Shown here piece after piece: positions 12,601 to 22,584 of a DNA stretch of 64,000 nt (position 1 is the first letter of the stretch; each line of letters begins with the position of its first letter). The DNA lies in assembly GCA_039621445.1 (NCBI GenBank), contig CP154954.1, positions 11,588,716 through 11,652,715 on the forward strand, in the 5' to 3' direction. Under the pieces are notes generated by a model. That model did no database searches. It was not told where the DNA came from and worked only from the letters and a program-made list of their open reading frames with translations. The DNA comes from Euglena gracilis (Eukaryota; Euglenida; Euglenophyceae; Euglenales). Made by a program: the position numbers and the translations under genes.

Positions 12601-15600
12601 CATTTTTTCTGCACCAATTTGATCCATTTTTGTGATTTTTTTTGCAACATTTCTGCTAATTTTTGGTTCTTTTTTTCCTTTGCCCTCACACCTGCCAGAG
12701 GGGGGGTTTATTATTTGGGCGGCCGAAGTCGGTCCTCAGGGGGGGGTTTATTATTTGGGGGGGGGTTTATTATTTGGGGGGGGTTTAAAGTTTTACAACT
12801 AAAAGTGGATTGATCTTAAGACACCTCAGCCAAATTGTGGACCTTTGCTCCGGCTCAATCCGTAAAGTGTGGCGGCGAATCACACCCCCAGGCTTGTATG
12901 GGAATCTCGGAGGAGGGGGGTGGGGGGACCCCCTTCAACCTCCAATCGCCGAATCTTCTCAGTTTACGGGTCAAAAAAAGTCGAAACAATCGAACAAAAG
13001 GGGGCGTGGGGGTATGGAAGGGGGTCGCTGACCTCTTAACCTTTCAAAATTTACTGTAAGTCACCGTAAATTGCAGGTGTGTAATTTGAAAATCATAATT
13101 TCTGCGAAATTTGCAATCCTAGTACCAGGTTTGAACAGTGTTGAGATCTTAATGGGACTTGCACGTAATGGACGGCCGAAAAGACCCCCACCCCCCCCAA
13201 GTTTCGGAAGGGGGGGGCCGCTGCTCTGCGGGGCTTCGCACCGGGTGTGTATTTCGATTTTTTTTTCGAGTGAAAAATTAAAAAAAAAAAATAAAAAAAA
13301 AAAAAAATGGCCCAAAAAATAAAAAAAAAAAAAAAAAAATAAAAAAAAAAAAAAAAATTAGAAAAAAAATGTTTTGTGTCCACATTGAACCAAAAAATTT
13401 TTTGGTCCATAAAACAAAAAAAAAAGAAAAAAAATAAAAAAAACCATTTTCTTAAGGTCAACCACTAAACAAAACAAATAAAGAAAAAAAAAAAATAAAA
13501 ACAAATAAAAACAAGCATTTGTTAAAAAAAAAAAACATAAACCAAACCAGCATAAATAGACACCTTAAAAAACACTCAAAAAAAAAAAAAGCTTTTTTTA
13601 AGGTTTTTTGAGAAAAACAAAAACCAAACTTAAAACAAGAAAATTCGCTCCCAGACACCCCCCAGACCCCCCCCCCCCCTACTTTTACCACGTCTCGGCC
13701 CAAACCCCCCCCTCCCCCCAACCCCCCCTGAACCAAGTCCTCACCCCCCGCGGCCTTTTTCCAACTAAAAACCCCACCCAATTGCCCCCCCCCCCCCCCC
13801 ACAGAACCCGCCACCCCCCCCCCATTTCCCCAATACCTCACCGCCCCACCCACCATCCTCAAATCCACCGCCCAGTAATCCCACCCCCCCCCGAAAAACC
13901 TTTCCCACCACACTTCAAGTAGGAAGGGATTTCGTTTTCACTCCCCTAAAATGCCCTCCCCCCCCCCCTCACCCCATAACCCCCCGGTCCCCCCCTCAAC
14001 CCATTGTGACCCACCACCCGCTCCAATACACCCCCCCACCCTTTCCCCGTTATTCCCCCGTTGAAACTTCCCACCCACCTCGGGAAGCACCCCACCCCCA
14101 AACCCATGCCCATAATTGCGCCCAGTCGCAAGCAGGAAAGCACACCCCAAACCCACCCCCCCCCCCCACCCCCCCCCCACCGTCTGACCCCCCCCCCCCC
14201 CCCACCTATCAAAAGAGCCCCGCCAGCCCCTCCGCCCCCCCTAAACCCTCTCCCCCCCCTCTGCCTCACTTCCTAACCCCGTGCCTGCCTGCCCCACCTC
14301 GCGCACCCCCACCCCCCACCCCAGGTGCTATGTTCTTGACCCCCCACCCCGCCATCCCCCCCCCCACCCATCCTCCAACCCCACCCACCCCCCCCGCCCC
14401 GCCCATTCACTCCGCCCGCCCCCCCAAAACCTACCCACCCCCAATCCCCCCACTGCCCGTGCTTATGCTTCACTTTTTTGCACTTCCGGTTTTTTCCTGC
14501 TCCCCCATTTTTTTTTTTTTCTTCCAACTCTCTTCTGCTTCACAAACAGTTCTTCTGGGTCCCGCGGAAACACTAGTGAAAAAAAATGGACGATTTTTTT
14601 TTCGGATAGACCGTTTTCACCCAAAAATTGCATGAATATCAAAACAGTCAACTGTACAAAATTGGCCCAAATTGCCGACAAATAGCACGTAACGTCGGGG
14701 CTGGGGGCGGGGAGTGTTGCAAATCAAAATACCCTTAGATGGGGCTTCAAAGTGCTTCAATTCAGGTCTCCGGACGTTTCCTTTGACTCCCCACCATTTT
14801 CGAAAAATTTCAGAAAACTCGATTTTTTGACCCAAATGTTTTGTGTCCACATATGAACCACAAAAAATTTTTTGTGTCCACAGGTGAACCACAAAAAATT
14901 TTTTGGTGTCCATACGCGAACCACAAAAAAATTTTTGGTGTCCACAGTGAACCACAAAATGACAATCTTGGTGTACCACACTAAATGAATGTCTGGTCCA
15001 GACCAGGCATTCTTCCTTTAAGGCGCCTTAAAACACCATAAAAATTTTTTCGGGCAAAAAGAAATCACAAAATATGGCAAAAGCAAGCCAACTCCGGGGG
15101 AGAGGATTTTTGGCTTCGCTGAAGCATTGTTTATCAACCAAAAAAAATTGTTTATGTTTTGAACTTTTTTGATTTTCAACCTGAACCAACTTTGGTTCGA
15201 TGCCAGCATGGTTTTTTGAGTGCTCTTGGAAAAATAGACACCTTAAAAAATACTCAAAAGTTCTCAAAATTGCGTTAAAAAAGCTTTTTTTAAGTTTTTG
15301 AAAAACCCTTTAAAAAGCTTGGGAAACCTTAAAACTTTTTTGAAGAAAATTCGCCCTAAAAATGCCTGGCCCAGACCCTCCACAGTGAAGAGCCGGTACT
15401 TTAGAAAACCCTGTCCGGCGGTCAAGGGCGATCATGAGGCCGATTGTGAGCTCCGCCACCGCTGGCAATGACGGAAAGCCAGACACACACCTTTCCAACC
15501 GTTTGTCGTCCCCCCGGGTTGACAACCTTTTCGGGAAGCAAACCGTGCTTCATCCAACCCGGGATGCTGCCACCTGATTGCGCTTGCTGCAGCAGAATGC

Positions 15601-16500
15601 AGCGGCCAAAATCCCCTCCCTGATTTCTGTCATCCAATGATGACGATCGTTAGCCTGGGCGGTCCTTAAATAAAAAATTCCTGTTCCAGCACATCAGCAG
15701 GTCCTTAAATAAATAACCCTGCCTTTTTATGACCGCCTTGTTGTCGGGCCTTATCCTCGAGATCGTGTGGGCCTGACCCCACCCCCCGGGAAACTGTCAT
15801 GCCTGAGAACCCGTCCGGGTCCTTCCCGGAAAACTGTCAGGGTCCCTATTGCAGGCCAATCTGCGAGTAGGAAGTTGACAGGGAGCCCGGTACTGCCAAC
15901 CTGCCAGGGTCATTTTTTCTTTTACTTTCGCTTGAAATGCCCTCCGGGGGAAACTTTCAGGGTCCCGCCTGGGAATCCGTCAGGGTCTCTGGTTCCAGCC
16001 AACTTGTCATGATATGAAATTTCAGGGTCATTGTCAGGGTCCCGGTGACAGTTTTTCGGGGGGGGGGGTAGGAATGTCAAGTTGCAAGTTTCAAGAAACC
16101 CAACTCAACATGCAAATGTCATTGTGTCATAAAAAATAAAATAATAAAATAAGCAAATGAGCTACCTTGCTCAAGGGATCAAAGCTTCAAGAAAAAGAAC
16201 CACGAGGGTCACCGAGGCAAACGCACACACCGGTGGCGTTCATTCCGGGGCAATTGCAGACGTGGATTCCCCGCTGAGCAGCATGGGCGACGTCGACGTT
16301 GTCCACTCCCGCACCTGTGGTCACCCCGCACCAAATCATATCTCAAAACAAGGAAGCCATGTGTGGATTTTGGAAAAAACATCACCAAGAAAAGCAATTG
16401 AACTTCACCAAAAATACCATTCAGTTCAAAAATGCAAAACGCACCCGCAATAACCTTCAAGAGGCACCGCACCAGCTACACACTGCATAATTGGACACAG

Positions 16501-16532
<32 letters not shown>

Positions 16533-17869
16533 CAGGTGCCTTGTTCTATGTGGTGTCTCTCCATAGCAGGCACACCTTCCCGGGGGGGTTAGAGACGCCG
16601 GGGGGGGGAGGGGGTACCCCACCCACCCAGCCTGACGCGGAATTGGATCTCCCCCCCCTAGGGGGGGGAATCCAAAAAATCGGGCCGTGTGAGGGCATTC
16701 CCCAAACCCCCCGGGACCTTCCCCGGGGGGGGGGGGGGTCCGGACCCGGACCTACCCCCCCCCAGGGGGGGTCTTCTGACTTGAAAAGAAGTTTGGGTTG
16801 GACCCTGGTGCCTGCCGACCAAGCCAAATTTCTCTTGAAAATAGCCATTTTTCAGGCCACAGCGCCTTCGGCTCTGGGGTGTGCTGTGGTACCACCCATC
16901 CCAAAACCCAACCTCCCGGGGGAGTCAAAAAAATGACCGATCTTCTGCCTGCCCATAGCACCCACCCCCCAGAGGTGCGTACTTCCGCTTAAAGAAGCCT
17001 GACAACCACCCCCCCCCCCCCCCACCCCCACCCCCCCCCCCCCCCCCCACCCACCCACCCACCCACCCACACACACACAGAGGCACATAACACACACACA
17101 TAGCACACCCACACCTACTCACCTTCCCACCCACCCACCCACACACCAGCCCGCAGAATGAGCTGCAATGACGGGCAGGCGTCCATGATGGCTGCAGTGA
17201 CCTTTGTGGACCTTACGACCTGCCACAAGGCGGGAAAAAGAGTCAAGCGATAACTTCTGAGTCTCAATCAGAGGTTTTTTCAGGACCCGGGGGAGGGAGG
17301 GTCCGGACCCACACACCCACTCTCTGGGGGGAGATCCACTTTTGGGAGTCAATTTTGGGTCCAAAAAATTTTGGTGTTTCATGCGGAAAATAAAACAAAA
17401 CCTCGCCTCTGGCGGGGTACCCACCCAGCCCGACACCCCTGCCTGGGGGGAGGGGGGGTCGGCCCACCCCCCAGGTCACGAACTAAAAAAATATCTGGTT
17501 TCAGTGCCTCACCTTGACACAATGGAATCGGATTGCCTGAAAAATTCAACCACGTTGCACACAGATGTGACCATGTTGCTGTCAGTCTCGTTGCATCCTC
17601 TGGGCGACACCACACAGGTCGTCCACCCACTGAGTGTGAGGTTTCGAGGCAAGAAAAAAACGTGCCTAATTTAATGTATGAAAATGGCAACTGTGGCCGG
17701 GGGCACACCAGGACGGCCGGCTGGTGCGTCGCCAGCGCGGCCTGGAGCTCCGCGCCGCCTCCAGCGAGCCCCACCGCGGCGCACCGCACGTCCCGCAGTG
17801 CGGCGAGCCCGCAGGGGGCGAGTGGGTCCGCCAGCAACACCGTGGGCCGGGCCGGGGGTGGCCCGGCGC
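2938..17869 (-). CDS. D-2-hydroxyacid dehydrogenase, D-3-phosphoglycerate dehydrogenase-like; 10 exons, N-terminus not found
   Basis: Exons (minus, 5' to 3'): 17869-17709, 17219-17147, 16314-16231, 15461-15417, 12038-11961, 11217-11155, 8041-7911, 5593-5449, 4185-4066, 3095-2938. All phases agree and the joined frame is open for 351 residues to a TGA. The family uses NAD(P)H to interconvert D-2-hydroxy and 2-keto acids; the closest pattern is SerA-type phosphoglycerate dehydrogenase, first step of serine synthesis. Numbered from the first full codon in view: N-terminal substrate-binding half 1-120, dinucleotide motif GVIGSGNIA at 151-159 (the usual third Gly is Ala), catalytic Arg239 in NTTRGSVVDE, Glu267 in DVFQGEP, His290 in THHIGAATEQ. 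There is no ACT or other regulatory domain, so this is the short form. The first exon needs one more base upstream and has no in-frame ATG, so at least one 5' exon is missing. Introns 4, 6 and 7 are nonconventional, the other six GT-AG. The substrate is not proven; sulfolactate dehydrogenase (SlcC) belongs to the same family. Confidence 0.9.
3110..3570. repeat. A-rich tract with tgcgcaaaaa units
   Basis: Irregular repeats of aaaaatgcgc in a poly-A-rich stretch within the last dehydrogenase intron. Similar tracts occur at 10.2 and 10.8-10.95 kb. Confidence 0.7.
3870..3970. repeat. (CA)n/(CG)n microsatellite
   Basis: A compound CA and GC dinucleotide run in intron 9 of the dehydrogenase. It creates long false frames of Cys/Val or Thr/His. 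Confidence 0.95.
4066..4185 (-). CDS. Dehydrogenase gene, ninth exon in view: catalytic Glu and His
   Basis: Codes LDVFQGEPAGGAGEF and NVYITHHIGAATEQAQ, carrying the Glu (DVFxxEP) and His (HIGAxTxEAQ) of the catalytic set. GT-AG borders: gctggcgcag acceptor, GCCCAGG before GTGTGTGGG donor. It is joined upstream in phase (RAGLDVF). Confidence 0.94.
4285..4545. repeat. Inverted and tandem units with tcgtacgacc and cctgcaacctgtgacc
   Basis: Repeats of ctgcaacctgtgaccggggg interleaved with ggtcgtaa units. The outer cccttgtcgtacgac is inverted at 4.53 kb (gtcgtacgacaaggg). Confidence 0.75.
4806..5028. repeat. (CA)n/(CG)n/(CCCA)n microsatellite
   Basis: A 220-bp compound dinucleotide run ending in tandem cccaccca, inside intron 8 of the dehydrogenase. 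Confidence 0.95.
5449..5593 (-). CDS. Dehydrogenase gene, eighth exon in view: catalytic Arg
   Basis: Codes PNAETAGLAGWDFFRAM, then RPGALFLNTTRGSVVDEE and ALLWALREKGIRA. The Arg of NTTRG is the substrate-binding catalytic residue. The 5' border is nonconventional (intron ends CTGTGCCG); starting at AAC instead of CCC would drop one residue. The donor is a normal GT (GAGCCG before GTCTCC). Confidence 0.92.
5715..5895. repeat. Compound CA/GT microsatellite with inverted halves
   Basis: A CA run, then GT/GC, then CA again. The two strands could fold on each other. Confidence 0.9.
6151..6565. repeat. Pentanucleotide satellite in blocks: TAATA, TAATG, AATAC, TATAC
   Basis: About 415 bp of five-base units that change by one base from block to block. 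Produces false Ile/Tyr-rich frames. Confidence 0.95.
7911..8041 (-). CDS. Dehydrogenase gene, seventh exon in view
   Basis: Codes FNKKAGCPPPRGQQ, then EIRLEAVGFRHSPLAVAAD and AHVVTLHVAA, ending at the conserved TLHV strand. It contains a run of 11 C on the coding strand (CPPPR). Both borders are nonconventional: the intron before ends AACCCTGGGTCG, and the intron after begins GGCCAGGG. The 3' end is uncertain by a few bases. Confidence 0.88.
8934..9024. repeat. 14-bp tandem repeat caccgacgtcttgt
   Basis: Six to seven units with single substitutions; each contains GACGTC, an AatII-type palindrome. Confidence 0.9.
9608..9662. repeat. (CA)n microsatellite
   Basis: A pure dinucleotide run of about 27 units. 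Confidence 0.97.
11155..11217 (-). CDS. Dehydrogenase gene, sixth exon in view: Rossmann motif
   Basis: Codes RTLGVIGSGNIAQAVIRIAL, the NAD-binding beta-alpha-beta unit. The acceptor is cgcacgcag. The 3' border is nonconventional: CTTG (or CTTGG) before GAGGCAGGGTT, one base ambiguous because both sides share a G. Confidence 0.9.
11961..12038 (-). CDS. Dehydrogenase gene, fifth exon in view
   Basis: Codes IVENVTDSRQGRWDK and on to LGLA, the usual RAGRW linker before the Rossmann strand. There is no AG at its 5' border: the preceding intron ends CCCTGCCGCC. The 3' border is a normal GT (CTGGCAG before GTGTGCAG). Confidence 0.9.
12240..12370. repeat. gtgaaccacaaaa/tttggtgtccac repeat family, copy 1
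   Basis: Tandem units alternating gtgaaccacaaa with tttttggtgtccacag. Related blocks occur at 14.84-14.97 and 32.53-32.66 kb and a fragment at 13.37 kb. Confidence 0.85.
12400..12790. repeat. ggtttattatttgggg repeats in both orientations
   Basis: Several copies of tttattatttgggg and their inverse with G/C runs, probably a nested short inverted-repeat element. Confidence 0.75.
13655..14460. repeat. Extreme C-rich strand-asymmetric tract
   Basis: About 800 bases dominated by CCCCC(A/T)CC on the plus strand with very few G. It follows an A-rich tract. No coding signal despite long Pro or Gly frames. Confidence 0.9.
14837..14970. repeat. gtgaaccacaaaa repeat family, copy 2
   Basis: Same units as the 12.24-kb block, followed by the same ccagac..gcattc..ttta border sequence. 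Confidence 0.85.
15417..15461 (-). CDS. Dehydrogenase gene, fourth exon in view (45 nt)
   Basis: Codes VAELTIGLMIALDR, the helix leading to the nucleotide-binding domain. The acceptor is ttgccag. The 3' border is nonconventional: the exon ends GACCGCC and the intron begins GGACAGGG. It joins 12,038 in phase to give ALDRRIVENVTD without gap or insertion against the family. Confidence 0.9.
15778..16072. mobile_element. gggaaactgtca inverted-repeat element, copy 1
   Basis: Ends are ccccccgggaaactgtca and its inverse (tgacagtttttcgggggg). The interior has repeated ctgacaggttggcc-like units, seen here in reverse orientation. Confidence 0.75.
16231..16314 (-). CDS. Dehydrogenase gene, third exon in view
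   Basis: Codes GAGVDNVDVAHAAQRGI and CNCPGMNAT, the family signature in which the first loop contacts the substrate carboxylate. GT-AG borders (gaccacag acceptor; GCCACCG before GTGTGTGCG). Joining to the next exon makes NATAVAEL, matching the usual NxxSVAEL. Confidence 0.93.
16506..16532. repeat. (CA)n microsatellite
   Basis: A short pure CA run. Confidence 0.9.
17005..17145. repeat. C-run, (CCCA)n and CA tract beside a dehydrogenase donor
   Basis: C homopolymers then tandem cccaccca and acacac, ending exactly at the GTGTGTGGG donor at 17,146. Confidence 0.9.
17147..17219 (-). CDS. Dehydrogenase gene, second exon in view
   Basis: Continues as VVRSTKVTAAIMDACPSLQ..LRAG, the stretch before the conserved GAGVDN of D-2-hydroxyacid dehydrogenases. 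GT-AG borders: gtggcag acceptor, GCTG before GTGTGTGGG donor. The donor runs straight into a C/CA-rich tract on the plus strand. Confidence 0.9.
17709..17869 (-). CDS. Dehydrogenase gene, first exon in view
   Basis: Codes the N-terminal strand and helix of the substrate domain (PTVLLADPLAPCGLAALRD). The acceptor is gctgcag followed by GCGCCGGG; the donor is GTCCTG before GTGTGCCC. It enters with two bases of a split codon, so it is not the first exon. No ATG precedes the family-conserved VLLAD stretch in this frame. A missing upstream exon, possibly carrying a targeting peptide, should lie above 17,870; I could not identify it. Confidence 0.88.
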
Positions 17870-18774
17870 CTGCAGCGGGAAGACACCTGAACCCCCATCC
17901 ATTGGAAGGAATTTGGGCTGCTGGCTAACCTCCCATGAGGGTCCCCCGGCTTGAACTGGGCCGGACCAGGGGTCAAAGGTGCCAAAAAAAAAACTGCCAA
18001 TTATAATATCGATATTCTGCCCCAAATCTGCCCTGGCCAGCCCTTTTCCGACCCATTTTTGACCCATTTTAGTACCCCTGGAAGTGAAAAATGTGTAACC
18101 ATCCAGCCGTCCTCCGCGCGGCTCGAAATAAAAAAAACTCGTTGGGGGGTCCTGGCTGGAAAAAGGCTGCTGCTTGCCCCCCCCCCCCGGTCAAAATTCT
18201 CTTAAGCTGAACGCCCTGAACATGACTTAGTACAAGGCTAGGTAACGACTTCCCAAGGTGATGGTGACAACCCCACAAATTTCAACCCAAATATTTCAAA
18301 CAAATTTTTTTGACGACAAAAACAGATTAAATTTTTTATGTATATGTTGTGAATTTAGTTGTGTGTGCCAAATTTCTGCGAAAATGACAAAAAATCTGTC
18401 AAATTTGTGAAAATTGTGTGCCCAATGTTTTCTCGACACGACAAGCAGGCACAGTCCTAGCTGACCACATCCCAAATGAGAAATCAGCCAGCATCGCCTG
18501 GGTCGTGGAATAATTTAGTGTGGGGTGTGTGCACTTTTTCCAGCCCAAACCCACTTTCTTGGAAAAGACTCACCCACCCAGCCAGCCAGCAGTCCATCCA
18601 AAATTGACCGAAAACTCTTGAACAACATTTTCAAGGGATTTCAGCCTTTTGGCCCAGCCAGACTGGACCTTGGCGCAGCCCCCTCCCCCAGGGGGTCCAG
18701 CAGCCCCAACAAACTCTCGAAACCCCCCGGATCACAAGGTGTTAAATGAATCTATCAAGTTTATGGCCTGAGTG

Positions 18775-18914
18775 ATGATATGGAGATATCCGGAATTCAT
18801 TTACTCGTCATCTATGCACACACCTACACCCACCGCACACTGCAATGATATGGAGATATCCGGAATTCATTTACTCGTCATCTATGCACACACCTACACC
18901 CACTGCACACTGCA
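18775..18914. repeat. Perfect-size tandem duplication, 2 x 70 bp
   Basis: Two adjacent copies beginning atgatatggagatatccgga, identical except for one C/T change near the end. Confidence 0.95.
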
Positions 18915-19274
18915 TAAAACTCTGAAATATATTTTAAAAATATAAATTATTCTGAAACTATTGGTGCTCAGGGTGCAATGCAAATGTCAATCATTTCAGA
19001 AAAGCGCATTGCAACACAAGCACACCTGCCAATGCAGCCAGTGGCCAACTTGTGCAAGCCTCGGTGGGTGGTGTGTGGTACCATACATGAGCTGGCGCCT
19101 GCTGTGGACGGGATTAAATATAAAAACAAATATCACAACAATTTTATGGCAATGAGAACATTAAAAGACAATAACGACTGAGACGAGTCAAAAAACCCAA
19201 GCAGGAATGCCGTTGTGAGTGAATTCACATGTATCTTGGGCGGCCGAATTCGCACTTAAGGGGTTTCCCTTTAG

Positions 19275-22165
19275 AATTTGCGCATTTGCGCAAATGCGTA
19301 AATTTTACGAAATTCCTGGACCCTGTACACACGGAACACAATTTATGAACCATTACAACCCTCTATTGGAGGGGATTAACTCCCAGTGGTTTGGTGTAAA
19401 TGCTGCTCACCAAATGATGCGAATAGGGCGGAGGGTGAGATTGGTGCTCAGGAATGTCAAACAGAGCGCACACCAACACGCACATCACGTTTTAAAACCT
19501 TGTAGGGTCATGGTCCTCATAGGTGTCTTTTAACATAGAAATTAAAATACATGCTGGTGGGCGCATTTGCGCAAATAAACATAAACATGTTGGTGTGCGC
19601 ATTTGCGCAAATGCGCACACCACCAATTTTGTTTATTTGCGCATTTGCGCCCACCAACACGTCATTTTATCATCATCGGTTTACGTTTTATTTGCGCAAA
19701 TGCGCCCACAAACACAATTGTTTTTATTTGCGCAAATGCGCCAATAAACACACATCAGTTGCGTGATGGCTGGCTGGCTGACGTATTCTGTGTTGTGTGA
19801 TGTAATGAGGCTCCGTGTGTTCATCGGCGGCGGCATTATCACAGTCAGTTCAGCCAGCATTTCAGCATCATTTTCAAGTGTCGTAACAAGGGGTGTGTGC
19901 CTCTCTTCATTTGCATCCGCATTTGCACAAATAAACACAATTACGTTTGTGCGCGCATTTGCGCAAATGCGCAAATAAACATTTAATAAACCGCTTCAAA
20001 ATGATGTGTTTCAGCGAGCCTTAACACACACAAACAAAATTGTGCTTATTTGGGCAAATGCGCAAATAAACAAATATCAGCTGTGTGGTACCATCTCCTC
20101 CTCCGTGACGGCTGGCGAATGCATTTCCTCACGCCAACCATTGATTTGCACCACGATTACGTGGTGATGAAATTTGTGGTGAGAGGCAGTGTGTAATGCT
20201 CACTGGAACATGGCATGTGACTGGCCAAAATTTGGCTGTCTTGTGTGTGCACATTTGCACTGCTGTTACCCGGCCCGAACGGCCTGTTGTTTTGGCGGCA
20301 TCCGTTTGGCAGTTAAACGTCATGAATTGATGGCGTGCAAACCACCTGTGACTGTTGGACACCTTTTCTGCAACAGTGCTGCGTTTCAAGAAGACAAAAT
20401 TTGGCACCTGAAATACCCGGGATGCATCGGGCCGGAGTCCCTTTTCTTGATTTCTCCACCATTTTTCCCTTTGAAAAACGTAAAACACACCAGATTTTGT
20501 GCATAATTTGGGGGGGGAGTGAATCCCACCGCTTTGATGCCACCAGTCCAGTGGTAAAGGTTCAACAATTCCTTGCACCCAAAGTAACGGGTGTTTGAGG
20601 GCTACCTTTCTCCGGCTGTTGGTTGTCATGAACTAGCTCCACGTCGTCCCCCCAGTCTCACACCCCGGTTGCGAGATATAACGTGGCCGCTAAAGCTGGG
20701 TGTTGTTGCACCGGGGAGGTTTGGTGGGTGCTGAAGCACCAGCAGCTGATGTGGCTGCAACAGCGGAGCCGAGGCCGCAGGCCAGTGGCAGGGCCCTTGG
20801 GACCTAAAAATTGGTGCCGGTGGACGTGTACCGTTACTGGGTGGCCTGGGTGGCTGCGCACCCACCTTCAGGACATCCTTTGCCTCAACCTTTCCTGGGA
20901 CCTGTCAATGGCCCAAAAACGGCACCATAACACCATGTGCCGGAGGAGACGGTGTGGTCATTTGCTTTCCAATTCAGAAGCCACTAAGGGTAGCAGAAGG
21001 AGGACCAAATGAGTCGCTTTTTACTCCTCCATTGGTTGTTTATTTGCGCATTTGCGCGCATCTCGTTGTTCATTTGCGCAAATGCGCAAATAAACATAGT
21101 AACTTGTGCAGTTAATTCATGCAGTTTATTTGCGCATTTGTGCCCACAAACAATGTGATGCGCGCAAATGCGCAAATAAGCCACATCTGCTGCTGGTGTT
21201 TGTCAGTTGTGTTTCCGTCGCACCGTTCTTCTTTGTGTTTATTTGCGCATTTGCGCAAATAAACAAAGAACATGTTTATTTGCGCGCGCATAAACATAAT
21301 TTATGTTTATCTGCGCATTTGCGCCCATGAGCTTGCGCCGTCGACAAACAGTGTGACAAACCCACCAACTGGATGGCCCGTTGGTCTGCGCACTCACAGC
21401 TCCTTTATCACACCGTTTATCAATGGCGTCAGTTCATGGGTGCTAAAGCCCAATCCTTGAAAGACATGTTTATTGTTTATTTGCGCAATTGCGCAAATAA
21501 ACATAAACATGTTGGTGCGCGCATTTGCGCAAATAAACACAATTTTGTCCTTCCAGTGTTGGGCTTCTTCTGCTTTGTTATTTGCCACACAACTGGTTGT
21601 GCGGATCCCGGATGTAAGCCGGGTGGGAGACACCCATCCCCCTCAGTCCCTGCGGACCCTATTTCTTCCCCCCTGCACTTCCCTTGCCAAACACCCCACA
21701 CTTACCTTCCTCTCACTGCGTTCCTCCTTCCCGCTTGGTCACACCACACTCACACCCCCCCGGCACCTCCTCCCCGCGCTTTAACAAACAGCCCAAAAAC
21801 ACCACAGCAAGGCGTCGCAAGCAAAGCAGTCCGGCAAACACTCAGGACGCACACCGCCGGCAGGTCGGGCACACCCGGGGACACAGCCGAAAGAAGCAAC
21901 AAGGGCAGTAAAGGTCCCATTCCTTTGCCGCTTTTTTGCGCTTTTTTCAGTGTGGGCCGGCAAGGTCCCCGGGGGTTTCGACGTACAAAGTCCATTTTGG
22001 TACACCCCAAAAACACCATTTTTTGCCAAAGTCCCGGGGGTCATACCGCCAAAATCAGAATTTCGCTCATTTTTTTGCGCTCTCTTGTCAACGTGACCTT
22101 CACAGCCGAAACAAAGAAGAATCAAAAAATTCGGAAATTTGCGCGAATGCGCAAATAAAAATAAA
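19275..22165. repeat. Array of palindromic TTTGCGCAAATGCGCAAATAAAC units
   Basis: Some 18-20 copies of tttgcgcaaatgcgcaaa, each followed or preceded by taaaca or tgttta, in both orientations, separated by unrelated 20-700 bp spacers. The core TTTGCGCAAA is a perfect palindrome. Frames across it read ICANA/CAFAQ in every phase, so it is not coding. Confidence 0.85.
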
Positions 22166-22584
22166 AATCTTAAGTGCGAATTAGGCCGCCTAAGTATATG
22201 TGGGTGCATATTTGCAAAAACGCGATCCACACAAGAACTATTGAAGCATACAAAGCGCTGCAATTCACACAAAGAAATATGGACAACTGATTGAAATATT
22301 GTATGTTGAACGAACATTAAAAACAGAACATAGCCAAAAATAATTTTGATTAACACGGAAACAGTATTTTGTTGAAGGCTTTTACCCTGTTGTGTGATCC
22401 CAATGGGATGAAATGAAACATGGTTGCTGTGTCTGACATCTATTATGTACTACTACATCTATTGCACAAGGTGTGCATGCATGTGTCAGGCTGAGAAATC
22501 AACTTGCAACTGTGACTATTTTCCACAAATGCTTCGTTGGTGATGATAAACTCTAGACGTGGACTTCGGCTGCCCAAATAACAT

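Larger units (their letters stand above)
12039..15416 (-). mobile_element. Nonconventional intron 4 of the dehydrogenase: intron with transposon-like ends
   Basis: The intron begins GGACAGGGTT and ends AACCCTGCCGCC. The 8 bases before CAG and the 8 after CTG are both CCGCCGGA. The interior (3.4 kb) holds nested repeats: gtgaaccacaaa units (12.24-12.37 and 14.84-14.97 kb), TTTATTATTTGGGG units (12.4-12.8 kb), A/T tracts (13.26-13.6 kb) and an extreme C-rich tract (13.65-14.46 kb). No exon was seen inside. Confidence 0.75.

Noticed and set aside
14006-14635. Pro-rich 209-residue frame
   Set aside because: Arises from the C-rich tract inside dehydrogenase intron 4; no third-position bias or motif.
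17709-17869. Plus-strand frames over the dehydrogenase exon (70-130 residues)
   Set aside because: Shadows of a GC-rich minus-strand exon whose protein matches the family and joins in phase.
20129-20629. 166-residue minus-strand frame as the 5' exon of the dehydrogenase
   Set aside because: No similarity to the family N-terminus and no acceptor/donor arrangement supplying the one base needed at 17,869.
19275-22165. CRISPR array or repeat protein (ICANA/CAFAQ frames)
   Set aside because: Units occur in both orientations with spacers of 20-700 bp, and the frames are open in every phase because the unit is a palindrome. The host is a eukaryote.
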